Assembly: GCF_023702675.1 (NCBI RefSeq)
Contig: NZ_CP098478.1
Coordinates: forward strand, 2,170,001 to 2,234,000
Length of the DNA stretch: 64,000 nt
DNA from: Acinetobacter sp. C26M
Lineage (GTDB): Bacteria > Pseudomonadota > Gammaproteobacteria > Pseudomonadales > Moraxellaceae
Direction of reading: 5' to 3'
Both the position numbers and the translations under genes were made by a program. The notes below the pieces were generated by a model, which saw only the letters and a program-made list of their open reading frames with translations, was not told where the DNA came from and ran no database searches. Below, piece after piece: positions 55,341 through 63,932 of the stretch (within the stretch, counting starts at the first letter, position 1; every line of letters begins with the position of its first letter).

Positions 55341-56645
55341 ATGGCCCATCATTTAACTTCTTTTCTTGAGATTGATGCCCAATCAGATTTCACAATACAT
55401 AATTTGCCATACGGTATTTTTAGCGAGACTGCACAAGCTGACAAACGCGTTGGCGTTGCAATTGGTGAATGGGTGCTTGACCTTGCTGCATTAGAGCAAA
55501 AAGGCTTATTACAGCTCACGACAGCAAACTGCTTTAATCAGCCAACACTGAATAAATTTATTGAAACTGGCAAACAGAATTGGCATACGGTTCGCAGTAA
55601 TTTACAAAGCTTATTGTCTGCGGAAAATCCGACCTTACGTGATAATGCCGATTTACGTCAGCAAGTGCTGTTTAAACAAGAAGATGTGGTTTTACATTTA
55701 CCGATTCATGTTCCTGGCTATACCGACTTCTATTCATCGAAAGAACATGCCACCAATGTCGGCACTATGTTTAGAGATCCTAAAAATGCGCTATTGCCGA
55801 ACTGGAGCGAATTGCCTGTCGGCTATAACGGTCGTGCCAGTTCTGTGATTGTAAGCGGTAAAGACATTGTGCGCCCTTCAGGCCAAATCAAATTACCCAA
55901 TGAAGAACGCCCTGTATTCTCAGCGACACGTAAACTCGACTTTGAACTCGAGACTGCTTTTGTCGTGGGTAAAGCAACTGAATTGGGCGAGCCGATTGCC
56001 ATTGAAAATGCATGGGAACATATCTTTGGCATGGTGTTACTGAATGACTGGTCAGCGCGTGATATTCAACAATGGGAATATGTCCCTTTAGGCCCTTTTA
56101 ACGCCAAAACTTTCGCCAGTGCCATTTCACCTTGGGTGGTGACCATGGAAGCGCTTGAGCCATTTAAAGTTAAAGGTCCAGAGCAACAGCCAAAACCATT
56201 GAGCTATCTACAAGAAAACACTGCTAATAGCTATGACATTCACCTCAGTGTTGAAGTGCAAACACCTCAATCAAAACAAGCCGATGTGATTTGCCAAACC
56301 AACTTTAAATATATGTATTGGTCAATGTCACAGCAACTGACTCACCACACCATTGCAGGCTGCAATGTACAAGTCGGCGATTTAATGGGTTCAGGCACGA
56401 TTTCAGGCCCAACTGAAGATTCTTATGGCAGCTTACTGGAACTAACTTGGAATACCACCAAACCGCTCAACCTTTCCAACGGCGAAAAGCGTGGCTTCTT
56501 GGAAGATGGTGACCGTGTTGTGATGAAAGGCTACTGTGAAAAAGATGGAATTCGCGTGGGCTTTGGCGAAGTTGCCAATACCATTTTACCAGCACGTCAC
56601 TTCCGTTTTAATCAACAAAAGGACGAGCGCTATGAAACTGTATAG
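55341..56645 (+). CDS. fahA: Fumarylacetoacetase
   Basis: FahA cleaves fumarylacetoacetate to fumarate and acetoacetate, the last step of tyrosine catabolism. The 434-residue protein has VPGYTDFYSSKEHATNVGTM near residue 130, the metal site ELETAFVVGK, LNDWSARDIQQWEY and the C-terminal GSGTISGPT. AAGGAAAG precedes the ATG. It heads the fahA-maiA-VOC unit. Confidence 0.95.
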   Translation: MAHHLTSFLEIDAQSDFTIHNLPYGIFSETAQADKRVGVAIGEWVLDLAALEQKGLLQLTTANCFNQPTLNKFIETGKQNWHTVRSNLQSLLSAENPTLRDNADLRQQVLFKQEDVVLHLPIHVPGYTDFYSSKEHATNVGTMFRDPKNALLPNWSELPVGYNGRASSVIVSGKDIVRPSGQIKLPNEERPVFSATRKLDFELETAFVVGKATELGEPIAIENAWEHIFGMVLLNDWSARDIQQWEYVPLGPFNAKTFASAISPWVVTMEALEPFKVKGPEQQPKPLSYLQENTANSYDIHLSVEVQTPQSKQADVICQTNFKYMYWSMSQQLTHHTIAGCNVQVGDLMGSGTISGPTEDSYGSLLELTWNTTKPLNLSNGEKRGFLEDGDRVVMKGYCEKDGIRVGFGEVANTILPARHFRFNQQKDERYETV

Positions 56646-57264
56646 TTACTTTCGTAGCTCTGCAGCTTATCGGGTACGTATTGCACTCAACCTGAAAGCA
56701 TTGCCCTATGAAACTGAAGCAGTGCATCTCGTTAAAAATGAGCAGCAACTGGCAAGTTATCGTACCCTCAATCCAAGTCAGCTGGTGCCAACTTTGCTTG
56801 ACCAAGATCAGACCTTTACCCAGTCGCTCAGCATTTTGGAATATCTGGAAGAACGTTATCCAGCCAAAGCGCTGTTACCCAAAGATCTGATTGAACGTGC
56901 CAAAGTCCGTGCCTTTGCACAAAGTATTACCTGTGACATTCATCCGATCAATAACTTGAGAGTGTTGAAGTACCTGCAAAACGATCTTGCGATCAGTAAT
57001 GAGCAAAAAACACTGTGGTACCGACATTGGATTTTAGAAGGCTTTCACAGCTTAGAAATGCAATTACAGCATTCCAATGGGCAATTCTGTTTTGGCTCAC
57101 AGCCGACTTTTGCAGACTGCTGTTTGATTCCTCAAGTCTACAACGCCAAGCGCTTTAAAATTGATTTAAGTGCATTTCCCAAGATTGAGTCGATCTACCA
57201 ACATTGCTTAACCCTTCCTGCATTTTTGAATGCGACCCCAGAACAACAACCAGATTGGGAATAG
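56632..57264 (+). CDS. maiA: Maleylacetoacetate isomerase (zeta-class GST)
   Basis: MaiA isomerises maleylacetoacetate to fumarylacetoacetate using glutathione. The start MKLYSYFRSSAAYRVRIALN carries the zeta-class Ser-Ser-x3-Arg-Val-Arg signature. The ATG at 56632 lies inside the fahA end (14-base overlap). The 210-residue length is standard. An upstream open extension is a reading-frame shadow. Confidence 0.95.
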   Translation: MKLYSYFRSSAAYRVRIALNLKALPYETEAVHLVKNEQQLASYRTLNPSQLVPTLLDQDQTFTQSLSILEYLEERYPAKALLPKDLIERAKVRAFAQSITCDIHPINNLRVLKYLQNDLAISNEQKTLWYRHWILEGFHSLEMQLQHSNGQFCFGSQPTFADCCLIPQVYNAKRFKIDLSAFPKIESIYQHCLTLPAFLNATPEQQPDWE

Positions 57265-57283
57265 AGATAAAAGGAGTTTTATC

Positions 57284-57832
57284 ATGAGCTTTGCAATTAA
57301 AAAAATTCATCATGTGGCTTATCGCTGTAAAGATGCTAAAGAAACCGTCGAATGGTACAAAAAAATGCTGCATATGGATTTCATTCTGGCATTTGCAGAA
57401 GACCATGTGCCATCTACCAAAGCCTTTGACCCTTATATGCATTTGTTTTTAGATGCGGGCCAAGGCAATGTATTGGCATTTTTTGAACTGCCGACTCAAC
57501 CCGATATGGGCCGTGATGAAAACACACCGCAATGGGTACAACATATTGCTTTTGAAGTAGAAGATTTAGATGCGCTGATGGCAGCAAAAGCACATCTCGA
57601 AGCGAATGATGTGAAGGTATTAGGTGTCACCAACCATGGTATCTTCCATTCGATTTACTTCTTCGATCCCAATGGTCATCGTTTAGAATTGACCTATAAT
57701 GATGCCCATGCCGATGCCAAGATTGCACGAATTACCGAAGAAATGAAATTAGAAATGCTGGATGAGTGGAGTCGTACCAAACGTGCACCACACCATACTC
57801 ATTTCTTACACGAAGATGAACTCGGCGCATAA
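57284..57832 (+). CDS. VOC-family (glyoxalase/extradiol-dioxygenase fold) protein
   Basis: The 182-residue protein has the paired beta-alpha-beta-beta-beta modules of the vicinal oxygen chelate fold. It has the metal triad pattern His9/His10 (IHHVAYR), His87 (VQHIAFEV) and Glu135 (GHRLELTY). The ATG at 57284 follows AAAGGAG. It is the third gene of the fahA unit. The function is unknown. Because no homogentisate dioxygenase gene is in view, a ring-cleavage or accessory role in this pathway is a testable idea, not an assignment. Confidence 0.8.
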   Translation: MSFAIKKIHHVAYRCKDAKETVEWYKKMLHMDFILAFAEDHVPSTKAFDPYMHLFLDAGQGNVLAFFELPTQPDMGRDENTPQWVQHIAFEVEDLDALMAAKAHLEANDVKVLGVTNHGIFHSIYFFDPNGHRLELTYNDAHADAKIARITEEMKLEMLDEWSRTKRAPHHTHFLHEDELGA

Positions 57833-57849
57833 ATCCAGTTCCATGAAAT

Positions 57850-57886
57850 TGGCATTAGCGTTGTAAAATGCTAATGCCTTTTTTTA
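57850..57886 (+). terminator. Rho-independent terminator of fahA-maiA-VOC
   Basis: The arms GGCATTAGC and GCTAATGCC enclose a 10-base loop and are followed by seven or more T. Confidence 0.88.
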
Positions 57887-57964
57887 TGGTCTAAATTTAA
57901 AGCATTTTGTATATTTTTAAGGCATAGTAGGCTCTGCAAAATAGCGTGCAATCTCTCTAAAAAC

Positions 57965-57984
57965 AATTGTATGCTTATACAATT
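57965..57984. promoter_or_regulatory. Perfect inverted repeat upstream of the IclR gene
   Basis: AATTGTAT-GCTT-ATACAATT: 8-bp arms, 130 bases before the regulator start. It differs from the 26-bp element at fahA and hpd. A possible autoregulatory site. Confidence 0.45.
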
Positions 57985-58114
57985 CACCGATTTAATTCAT
58001 TTAAAAAGATGATTTCTATTTTGCCAACTGCTCAGGCATTATGTGCTGGATGTAAATTATCCATAATTGACAGCAACAAACACTGCGTAAAACGTGCAGC
58101 TTAAGGGTTATTGA

Positions 58115-58894
58115 ATGATTGAAGAAAAGTTATCTGGTGGGGTTCAATCACTTGAGGTCGGTTTAGCCGTACTGAATGCCCTTTTAGAACACAACAAGCC
58201 CATTATTTTAAAAGATCTATCCAGCAAACTGGATATGCATCCTGCCAAGGTACACCGTTATCTGGTTAGCCTGATTCGTATGAATTATGCCAAGCAGCTT
58301 ACCGATGGTCAGTATGCCTTAGGCGATCAAGCATGGCGTTTAGGGCTAAACTGTATCCAGCATACAGATGTATTACAGTTGGTTCAGCACCTGATTTATG
58401 AATTACAAAACAAGATTGGCTGTGGCATACAAATCAGTAAATGGTCACCCAAAGGACCTTTAGTGGTTCAATCGATTGAATCCAACCATCCGATTTCGAT
58501 TGTGACCAAGGTTGGGTCGATCATGCCGTTGGTCAATTCCGCAGCGGGTCGTGTGTTTGCCTCTTATATGCCTGAAGCCGTGATTAAACCTCTGATGCAA
58601 GCGGAATGGGAAAAAGCAGCGAACAATCACTACCCGATTAAACCGACCGATTGGGACGAATTTCTGCTACTCAAAGAAAATGTTCTGCAACATGGTATGT
58701 CGATAGCTCAAGGTGATCTTCTGGTCGGAATTAATGCGGTTGGCCTACCGATCTTTAATGCGCATCACTCAATGGAATTTTGTATTGTCGCATTGGACAG
58801 TGAAATGTTTTTCTCAGTGCATGAAGGCAGCGATAACTTAGAACTATTTAAACGTGAAGTTGCAGCAATCAACCAATATATTCAAACCCGTTAA
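58115..58894 (+). CDS. IclR-family regulator of tyrosine catabolism (HmgR-like)
   Basis: The 259-residue protein has an N-terminal winged helix (about 10-70, LKDLSSKLDMHPAKVHRYLVSL) and a C-terminal GAF-like effector domain (VNSAAGRVFASYMPE). Its position between the fahA unit and hpd suggests it controls both, as HmgR does in pseudomonads. The ligand would be homogentisate or hydroxyphenylpyruvate; this is inference from the neighbourhood. Confidence 0.87.
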   Translation: MIEEKLSGGVQSLEVGLAVLNALLEHNKPIILKDLSSKLDMHPAKVHRYLVSLIRMNYAKQLTDGQYALGDQAWRLGLNCIQHTDVLQLVQHLIYELQNKIGCGIQISKWSPKGPLVVQSIESNHPISIVTKVGSIMPLVNSAAGRVFASYMPEAVIKPLMQAEWEKAANNHYPIKPTDWDEFLLLKENVLQHGMSIAQGDLLVGINAVGLPIFNAHHSMEFCIVALDSEMFFSVHEGSDNLELFKREVAAINQYIQTR

Positions 58895-58908
58895 TGATTG
58901 ATCCATAC

Positions 58909-58942
58909 AAAAAAGCCAAGAAGCGAACTTCTTGGCTTTTTT
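58909..58942. terminator. Bidirectional terminator between IclR gene and hpd
   Basis: The arms AAAAAAGCCAAGAAG and CTTCTTGGCTTTTTT enclose loop CGAA between converging genes. Confidence 0.9.
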
Positions 58943-58962
58943 ATTTCAAGCTTTGAGTGGGA

Positions 58963-60018
58963 TTATTTTGCTTCTAATACACCACGGCGGATCTGGTCAC
59001 GTTCGATTGATTCAAACAATGCCTTGAAGTTCCCTTCACCAAAACCATCGTCATCTTTACGTTGAATAAATTCAAAGAACACAGGCCCAAGCATATTTTG
59101 CGAGAAAATCTGTAATAACAGCTTTTTCTGACCATCTTTGGTATTGCCATCCAACAAGATACCGCGTTTTTGCAATTCTTCCGTTGGCTCACCATGATTA
59201 GGCAAACGCTCTTTCAACATTTCATAATAAGTTTCAGGTGGTGCTGTCATAAACTGCATGCCGATCCCTTTTAACTTGTCCCATGTTGAAAGCAAGTCAT
59301 CGGTAATAAAGGCAATATGCTGAATACCTTCACCATTGAAATCTGCCAAAAACTCTGCAATTTGACCGTTACCCTTGTCTGAGTCTTCATTCAATGGAAT
59401 ACGAATCATGCCATCTGGTGCAGTCAAGGCTTTAGAAGTTAAACCTGTATATTCGCCTTTGATGTCAAAGTAGCGGATTTCTTGGAAGTTAAAGATTTTT
59501 TCGTAGAAGTTCGCCCAATACTCCATACGTCCTTTATAGACGTTATGGGTCAAATGGTCGATTTCGTTCAGGCCTGCACCTTTTGGATTTCTGTCTGCAT
59601 CATCAAAGAAAACGAAGTCATTTTCATAGATATCACGGTCAACAAGGAAAATTGGCATGCCACCAATCCCTTTAATCGCAGGGATATTTAGTTCCATTGG
59701 CCCAGCTTGTGAATACATTGGCTCTGCACCAAGCTCCACTGCTTTGCTAAATGCTTTGGCTGCATCGCGGGTTCTAAAACCCATTGCACAGGCTGAAGGA
59801 CCATGTTCTTTAAAGAAGAATGAAGCATAAGATTCAGGCTGGTAGTTCAAGATAATGTTGATATTACCCTGACGCCATAAATAAACTTTTTTAGACTTAT
59901 GCTTTGCGACTTTAGAAAAACCGATGGTCTCAAAGATCTGATCTAATCCGTTTTCCGTCGAAACAAATTCAATAAAAGCAAAACCACATAGTTCTAATGG
60001 GTTATCTAAAATGTCCAT
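58963..60018 (-). CDS. hpd: 4-Hydroxyphenylpyruvate dioxygenase
   Basis: Hpd converts 4-hydroxyphenylpyruvate to homogentisate. The 351-residue protein has the three iron ligands in family context: His in [12 protein letters not shown], His in [11 protein letters not shown] and Glu in [11 protein letters not shown]. The start [17 protein letters not shown] has AAGGGAA upstream. It is transcribed alone, away from a 467-base region that contains the second copy of the shared 26-bp element. Confidence 0.96.
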   Translation of the reverse strand: MDILDNPLELCGFAFIEFVSTENGLDQIFETIGFSKVAKHKSKKVYLWRQGNINIILNYQPESYASFFFKEHGPSACAMGFRTRDAAKAFSKAVELGAEPMYSQAGPMELNIPAIKGIGGMPIFLVDRDIYENDFVFFDDADRNPKGAGLNEIDHLTHNVYKGRMEYWANFYEKIFNFQEIRYFDIKGEYTGLTSKALTAPDGMIRIPLNEDSDKGNGQIAEFLADFNGEGIQHIAFITDDLLSTWDKLKGIGMQFMTAPPETYYEMLKERLPNHGEPTEELQKRGILLDGNTKDGQKKLLLQIFSQNMLGPVFFEFIQRKDDDGFGEGNFKALFESIERDQIRRGVLEAK

Positions 60019-60485
60019 CTAGTTTCCCTTATTTAGATAAATTCATCCGTTTAATGCTCTGTATAGGTCTTATTCTTCAATTGCTTAATCGCTATCTAAA
60101 AGCATCAACCTATACATGCGTTATCAGAAAAGGCGACAGGTGTTTTTATAAGTATGTAAAAGCATCCGTGTTAAAGCCCTTTCCGTCCATAAGTCAGCCA
60201 AATGAAGAAATCATGATTCTTGATCTTGGCTCTCAGCTATAAATTCATGCTACAAGAAAGTCTAAATTTATGCAATACATAATTAAATTATGTTATGTGT
60301 AATTTTATTATTGTTTGGCTCTGCCAATAAAGGTCGCTATTAAAGAATAATTGGCGATATCTCTAAATCAGACCATGGTCTCAAGCTGATATGAATAAAT
60401 GTATTTGAGTAGACTGCCTGTCTTATTTCCTTAACAAAGTTCGATTAGCTTAAGCCTATGAGCTAAGCAGGCGAATGAGATAGAT
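60019..60485. other. Gene-free region upstream of hpd
   Basis: These 467 AT-rich bases hold the 26-bp repeated element. An 81-codon plus-strand frame running out of the hpd 5' end (59997-60242) has no ribosome-binding site and is not called. Confidence 0.5.
60279..60304. promoter_or_regulatory. Shared 26-bp operator candidate (hpd copy)
   Basis: This is the second copy of the element at 55148-55173 (22 of 26 identical). It contains an internal inverted repeat ACATAAT-TAA-ATTATGT (60278-60294), and it lies about 270 bases before the hpd start. Confidence 0.6.
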
Positions 60486-60719
60486 ATGACGCAAACTTCG
60501 ATTTTAGAACAGTTAACTCAACTCATTGAAAGCTATAGTCATGAGCATAGTGGTAGACCACAAAAGATTTTGATTGGTTATAAAGCCTATTATGACTTGA
60601 TGGGAAATTCGAGTTTTGCTACTGAGGTCACTGACTCGGCTTTGAATCCCAATAAAAGAAAGTATAAAAAGATTAAGATCAAAGTCACCAAAGATGACTA
60701 TCAGCTTGAACTAGAATAG
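60486..60719 (+). CDS. Small hypothetical protein, 77 residues
   Basis: An unrecognised polar, basic protein: an N-terminal amphipathic helix (ILEQLTQLIESYSHEH), then LIGYKAYYDLMGNSSFATEV, and a Lys-rich end (KRKYKKIKIKV). A weak GAGAT lies before the ATG. It has no signal or membrane segment. The composition looks like real coding sequence, but no function is suggested by its neighbours. Confidence 0.5.
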   Translation: MTQTSILEQLTQLIESYSHEHSGRPQKILIGYKAYYDLMGNSSFATEVTDSALNPNKRKYKKIKIKVTKDDYQLELE

Positions 60720-60828
60720 TATCTCTCACGAAAGAGAATAATTCTCATATCTAACAATTCATTACTTGAGCTTGTGTTCGCTTCTTGGCATCGTTTGTCA
60801 GTTGCTTCATTATGGGAATCTCCTGCCG

Positions 60829-62499
60829 ATGGCTAGTCCAGCGCAAGCTATAAGACATAAATTACTTAACACCTTCTTTTCAAGACATTCTGTTTGGTTT
60901 CTTTGTATTTTTACTGCTTTAACAATTACTTGGTTTAAATTTACCTATACCCCACATACAATTTATTATTTTATATCCGATACACTTTTAAACGGTCTTT
61001 GGTTAGTTACAGGATTACTCAGTATTGTTGGCCTACGCGATCTGTTGCAAAAGAAACATGCCATATTAAGAAACTATCCAATTTTGGGACATTTCCGTTT
61101 TCTTTTCGAAGATGTTCGCCCTGAAATTCGTCAATATTTCATAGAATCAGATCAGGATGCACTGCCTTTTTCGCGTATGCAACGTAGTTTGGTTTATCAA
61201 CGTGCAAAAAATGAAAATGCAGATAAGCCCTTTGGTTCAATCATAGATGTCTATGATCCAAACTATCGCTTCATTGTGCATTCCATTGCCCCATGCCCTC
61301 CTGCTAATCCAGAATCTTTCCGTGTTCTGATTGGTAATGCACAATGTAGCCAACCCTATAGTGCATCGATCATGAATATCTCTGCAATGAGTTTTGGTAG
61401 TCTAAGTGCAAATGCAATTCGTGCATTGAACAAAGGTGCGCATTTAGGTAACTTCTACCACGATACAGGTGAAGGCAGTCTAAGCCCCTACCATTTAGAA
61501 CATGGCGGCGATATTGTCTGGCAAATTGCCAGTGGTTATTTTGGTTGCCGCACAGCCGAAGGCTTATTCGATCCAGATAAGTTTGCACAGCAAGCCAAAA
61601 ATCCGAATATTAAAATGATTGAGGTCAAGCTTTCACAAGGGGCAAAACCAGGTCACGGCGGTATTTTACCCAAGCATAAAATCACTGAAGAAATTGCTCG
61701 TATCCGCGGGATCTCAAGAGATCATGACTGTGTTTCCCCATCCAAGCACCCAAGTTTTAACACACCAATTGAAATGATGCATTTCATCCAAAAGCTGAGA
61801 GAACTTTCAGGTGGTAAACCTGTCGGATTTAAACTCTGTATTGGTCAGCCATGGCAATTTATGAGCATTGTCAAAGCCATGCTAGAAACGAGAATTGTGC
61901 CTGACTTTGTGGTGGTGGATGGCTCTGAAGGCGGAACTGGCGCAGCACCGATCGAGTTTAGCGACTATATTGGCACACCACTCAGAGAGGGATTGCGCTT
62001 TGTGCACAATACGCTTGTTGGTGCAGGACTACGCAATCAAGTCAAAATTGGTGCCAGTGGAAAAATGATCAGTGCCTTTGATATTGCTAGCACCTTTGCC
62101 TTAGGCGCAGACTGGGTTAACTCTGCACGCGGCTTTATGTTTGCAGTAGGGTGTATCCAAGCACAAAGCTGTCATACCAACCAGTGTCCTGTTGGTGTTG
62201 CGACGCAGGATAAAGATCGCCAAAAAGCCATCGATGTGCCAAGTAAGGCTGAACGTGTGTTTAATTTCCACAAAAACACCTTGCACGCCTTATCTGAAAT
62301 GATTGCAGCAGCGGGTTTGCATCATCCATCTGACATTAAAGCACATCATTTAGCACAGCGTATGAATGATCGTGAAATCAAAAACTATGCACAGATCCAC
62401 TTCTTCTTAAAAGAAAATGAATTACTGCACAGCGATTTAAATGATGATGAGAATTTCTATTATCGCATGTGGAAAATGGCGGACGCCAATCAATTTTAA
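60829..62499 (+). CDS. FMN-binding glutamate-synthase-like membrane protein
   Basis: The 556-residue protein has two N-terminal hydrophobic segments (about 20-80), then a GltS-like TIM barrel. Conserved blocks include ISAMSFGSLSANAIRALN, HDTGEGSLSPYH, KPGHGGILP, VDGSEGGTGAAP and the Cys cluster CIQAQSCHTNQCPVGVAT, as in the glutamate synthase FMN/3Fe-4S domain. It lacks the glutaminase and other GltB domains. Function is unproven. The ATG at 60829 is a provisional start; the frame is open from 60766. Confidence 0.82.
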   Translation: MASPAQAIRHKLLNTFFSRHSVWFLCIFTALTITWFKFTYTPHTIYYFISDTLLNGLWLVTGLLSIVGLRDLLQKKHAILRNYPILGHFRFLFEDVRPEIRQYFIESDQDALPFSRMQRSLVYQRAKNENADKPFGSIIDVYDPNYRFIVHSIAPCPPANPESFRVLIGNAQCSQPYSASIMNISAMSFGSLSANAIRALNKGAHLGNFYHDTGEGSLSPYHLEHGGDIVWQIASGYFGCRTAEGLFDPDKFAQQAKNPNIKMIEVKLSQGAKPGHGGILPKHKITEEIARIRGISRDHDCVSPSKHPSFNTPIEMMHFIQKLRELSGGKPVGFKLCIGQPWQFMSIVKAMLETRIVPDFVVVDGSEGGTGAAPIEFSDYIGTPLREGLRFVHNTLVGAGLRNQVKIGASGKMISAFDIASTFALGADWVNSARGFMFAVGCIQAQSCHTNQCPVGVATQDKDRQKAIDVPSKAERVFNFHKNTLHALSEMIAAAGLHHPSDIKAHHLAQRMNDREIKNYAQIHFFLKENELLHSDLNDDENFYYRMWKMADANQF

Positions 62500-62504
62500 T
62501 GACT

Positions 62505-62530
62505 AAAAAGCCACCGCAAGGTGGCTTTTC
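62505..62530 (+). terminator. Terminator after the FMN protein gene
   Basis: The arms AAAAGCCACC and GGTGGCTTTT enclose loop GCAA, between converging genes. Confidence 0.85.
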
Positions 62531-62550
62531 TTTGGTCAAATATCTAAAAG

Positions 62551-63183
62551 TTAGCGACTAACCAATCGATAAATACCAAAAATAGCAACCATTAAAATCA
62601 CTAGAAATTTGAGATAAGAGGTCCAATTATATTGCGAACCTTTACCCTGCCAGACCTGTACCTCAACAGACTGAAATTGAATATTTGTGGCTTCCGTCAA
62701 TTCGGCATGAACACCATAATTCATACCGTTATTTTGTTCACTGACTGAGAATGGATCCGAACTAATGACCAGTAATAAAGGCTGATTTAAATCATAGGAA
62801 TGTTTATCATCACTTTGAAAAACCTCAGGATGATAGCCATTAGAGGATTCACTCTGCACACCTCCAATCCATTTTAACTCGACTTTGCCCTGTTGCTGCG
62901 CAGTTCCTTTCGCGACAATAACAAAACGATATGGATTTTTGCTGGGATCAGCTTGAAAACTAATGCCTATATTCGGTCTTTTAAAAGTATCCTTTGGTTT
63001 TTCAATAACAGCTTTATTCAATGCATCAATTTCACTCGAGGTTAAAAGAACTGAATTAACTAAGCTTTCCCCGTATTCACCAACTTTAGGCTCGTGGGCA
63101 ACTTTTCCACACGCAGCTAAACTAAGCGTCATGAAGAATAGAAATGTGGATTTAACCAATTGGTTTCTTAAATTTATATACAT
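62551..63183 (-). CDS. Putative lipoprotein with C-terminal membrane segment
   Basis: The 210-residue protein has a lipoprotein signal ending in the lipobox LAAC (Cys25), a soluble beta-rich domain, and a C-terminal hydrophobic helix (FLVILMVAIFGIYRLV). It is therefore tethered at both ends. No family is recognised. It is preceded 20 bases upstream by another membrane-anchored unknown, so the two probably form an operon. Confidence 0.65.
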   Translation of the reverse strand: MYINLRNQLVKSTFLFFMTLSLAACGKVAHEPKVGEYGESLVNSVLLTSSEIDALNKAVIEKPKDTFKRPNIGISFQADPSKNPYRFVIVAKGTAQQQGKVELKWIGGVQSESSNGYHPEVFQSDDKHSYDLNQPLLLVISSDPFSVSEQNNGMNYGVHAELTEATNIQFQSVEVQVWQGKGSQYNWTSYLKFLVILMVAIFGIYRLVSR

Positions 63184-63203
63184 TTTTCGATCAAAACCTT
63201 CAT

Positions 63204-63932
63204 TTAAAAAACACTCACCGAAATATGTCTATTTAACATCCAACGAATCACTGGCGCTTGTTGATCTAAAGGTAGAGACAAAATATATTCGAAAGTTCGA
63301 ATGACTACTTCACACTGTTTATTTTTGTCTTGCGCAGTTTCTCCAGCATTGAGTAAGTCTGCATCCTGACCATAATCTTGTCGTAATTTGTCTGCAATCT
63401 GCGCCCATGCTTGTGGAGTTTGCATACGATCGATGGAAGAATGAGTTCCTTGATGGGTTAGCATATATGTTAATGCAGCTACAGTTTGCTGCTGTGTAGC
63501 TGAACTCAGTAGTGCCCTTCGCTCATCCATATTTGTTTTACCATATAACGGGAAAGCAATCGGAAAACAATTCCCTTTACGCTTAGCATCATACAACTGT
63601 TGTAAATATGCCTTTGTCCATAATTTTTGCCCCTCATCATCTGCCTGTTTTTCCACAATATCACGCAGTTTCCACCACAATGTGCTACTTACGGCAGCAA
63701 GCATTTCTTCAGGCTGCACTGACGCATTTGCAGTTTGCTGTAGAGTTTCATAATCCTTGGGCAAGTGTTGCTTTAAGGGTTGCAATAAAGCAATTTGATT
63801 TAAAGCCTGTTGTCGTTGTTCAATTGGATTATGATTAATGGACTGATCTGCTGTTACATCGCGATGAGAACAACGATTTAACAAGAAAAAAGTTGCAAAA
63901 ATGACCCCAATTACAATAAATGCTGCTTTCAC
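63204..63932 (-). CDS. Membrane-anchored hypothetical protein
   Basis: The 242-residue protein has one N-terminal hydrophobic segment (AAFIVIGVIFATFFLLN), followed by a helical, Gln-rich soluble domain. The start is a GTG at 63930-63932 with a weak ribosome-binding site. It is the likely partner of the lipoprotein gene 20 bases downstream. The function is unknown. Confidence 0.62.
   Translation of the reverse strand: MKAAFIVIGVIFATFFLLNRCSHRDVTADQSINHNPIEQRQQALNQIALLQPLKQHLPKDYETLQQTANASVQPEEMLAAVSSTLWWKLRDIVEKQADDEGQKLWTKAYLQQLYDAKRKGNCFPIAFPLYGKTNMDERRALLSSATQQQTVAALTYMLTHQGTHSSIDRMQTPQAWAQIADKLRQDYGQDADLLNAGETAQDKNKQCEVVIRTFEYILSLPLDQQAPVIRWMLNRHISVSVF

Noticed and set aside
59997..60242. 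81-codon plus-strand frame leaving the hpd 5' end
   Set aside because: Starts antisense inside hpd and has no ribosome-binding site.
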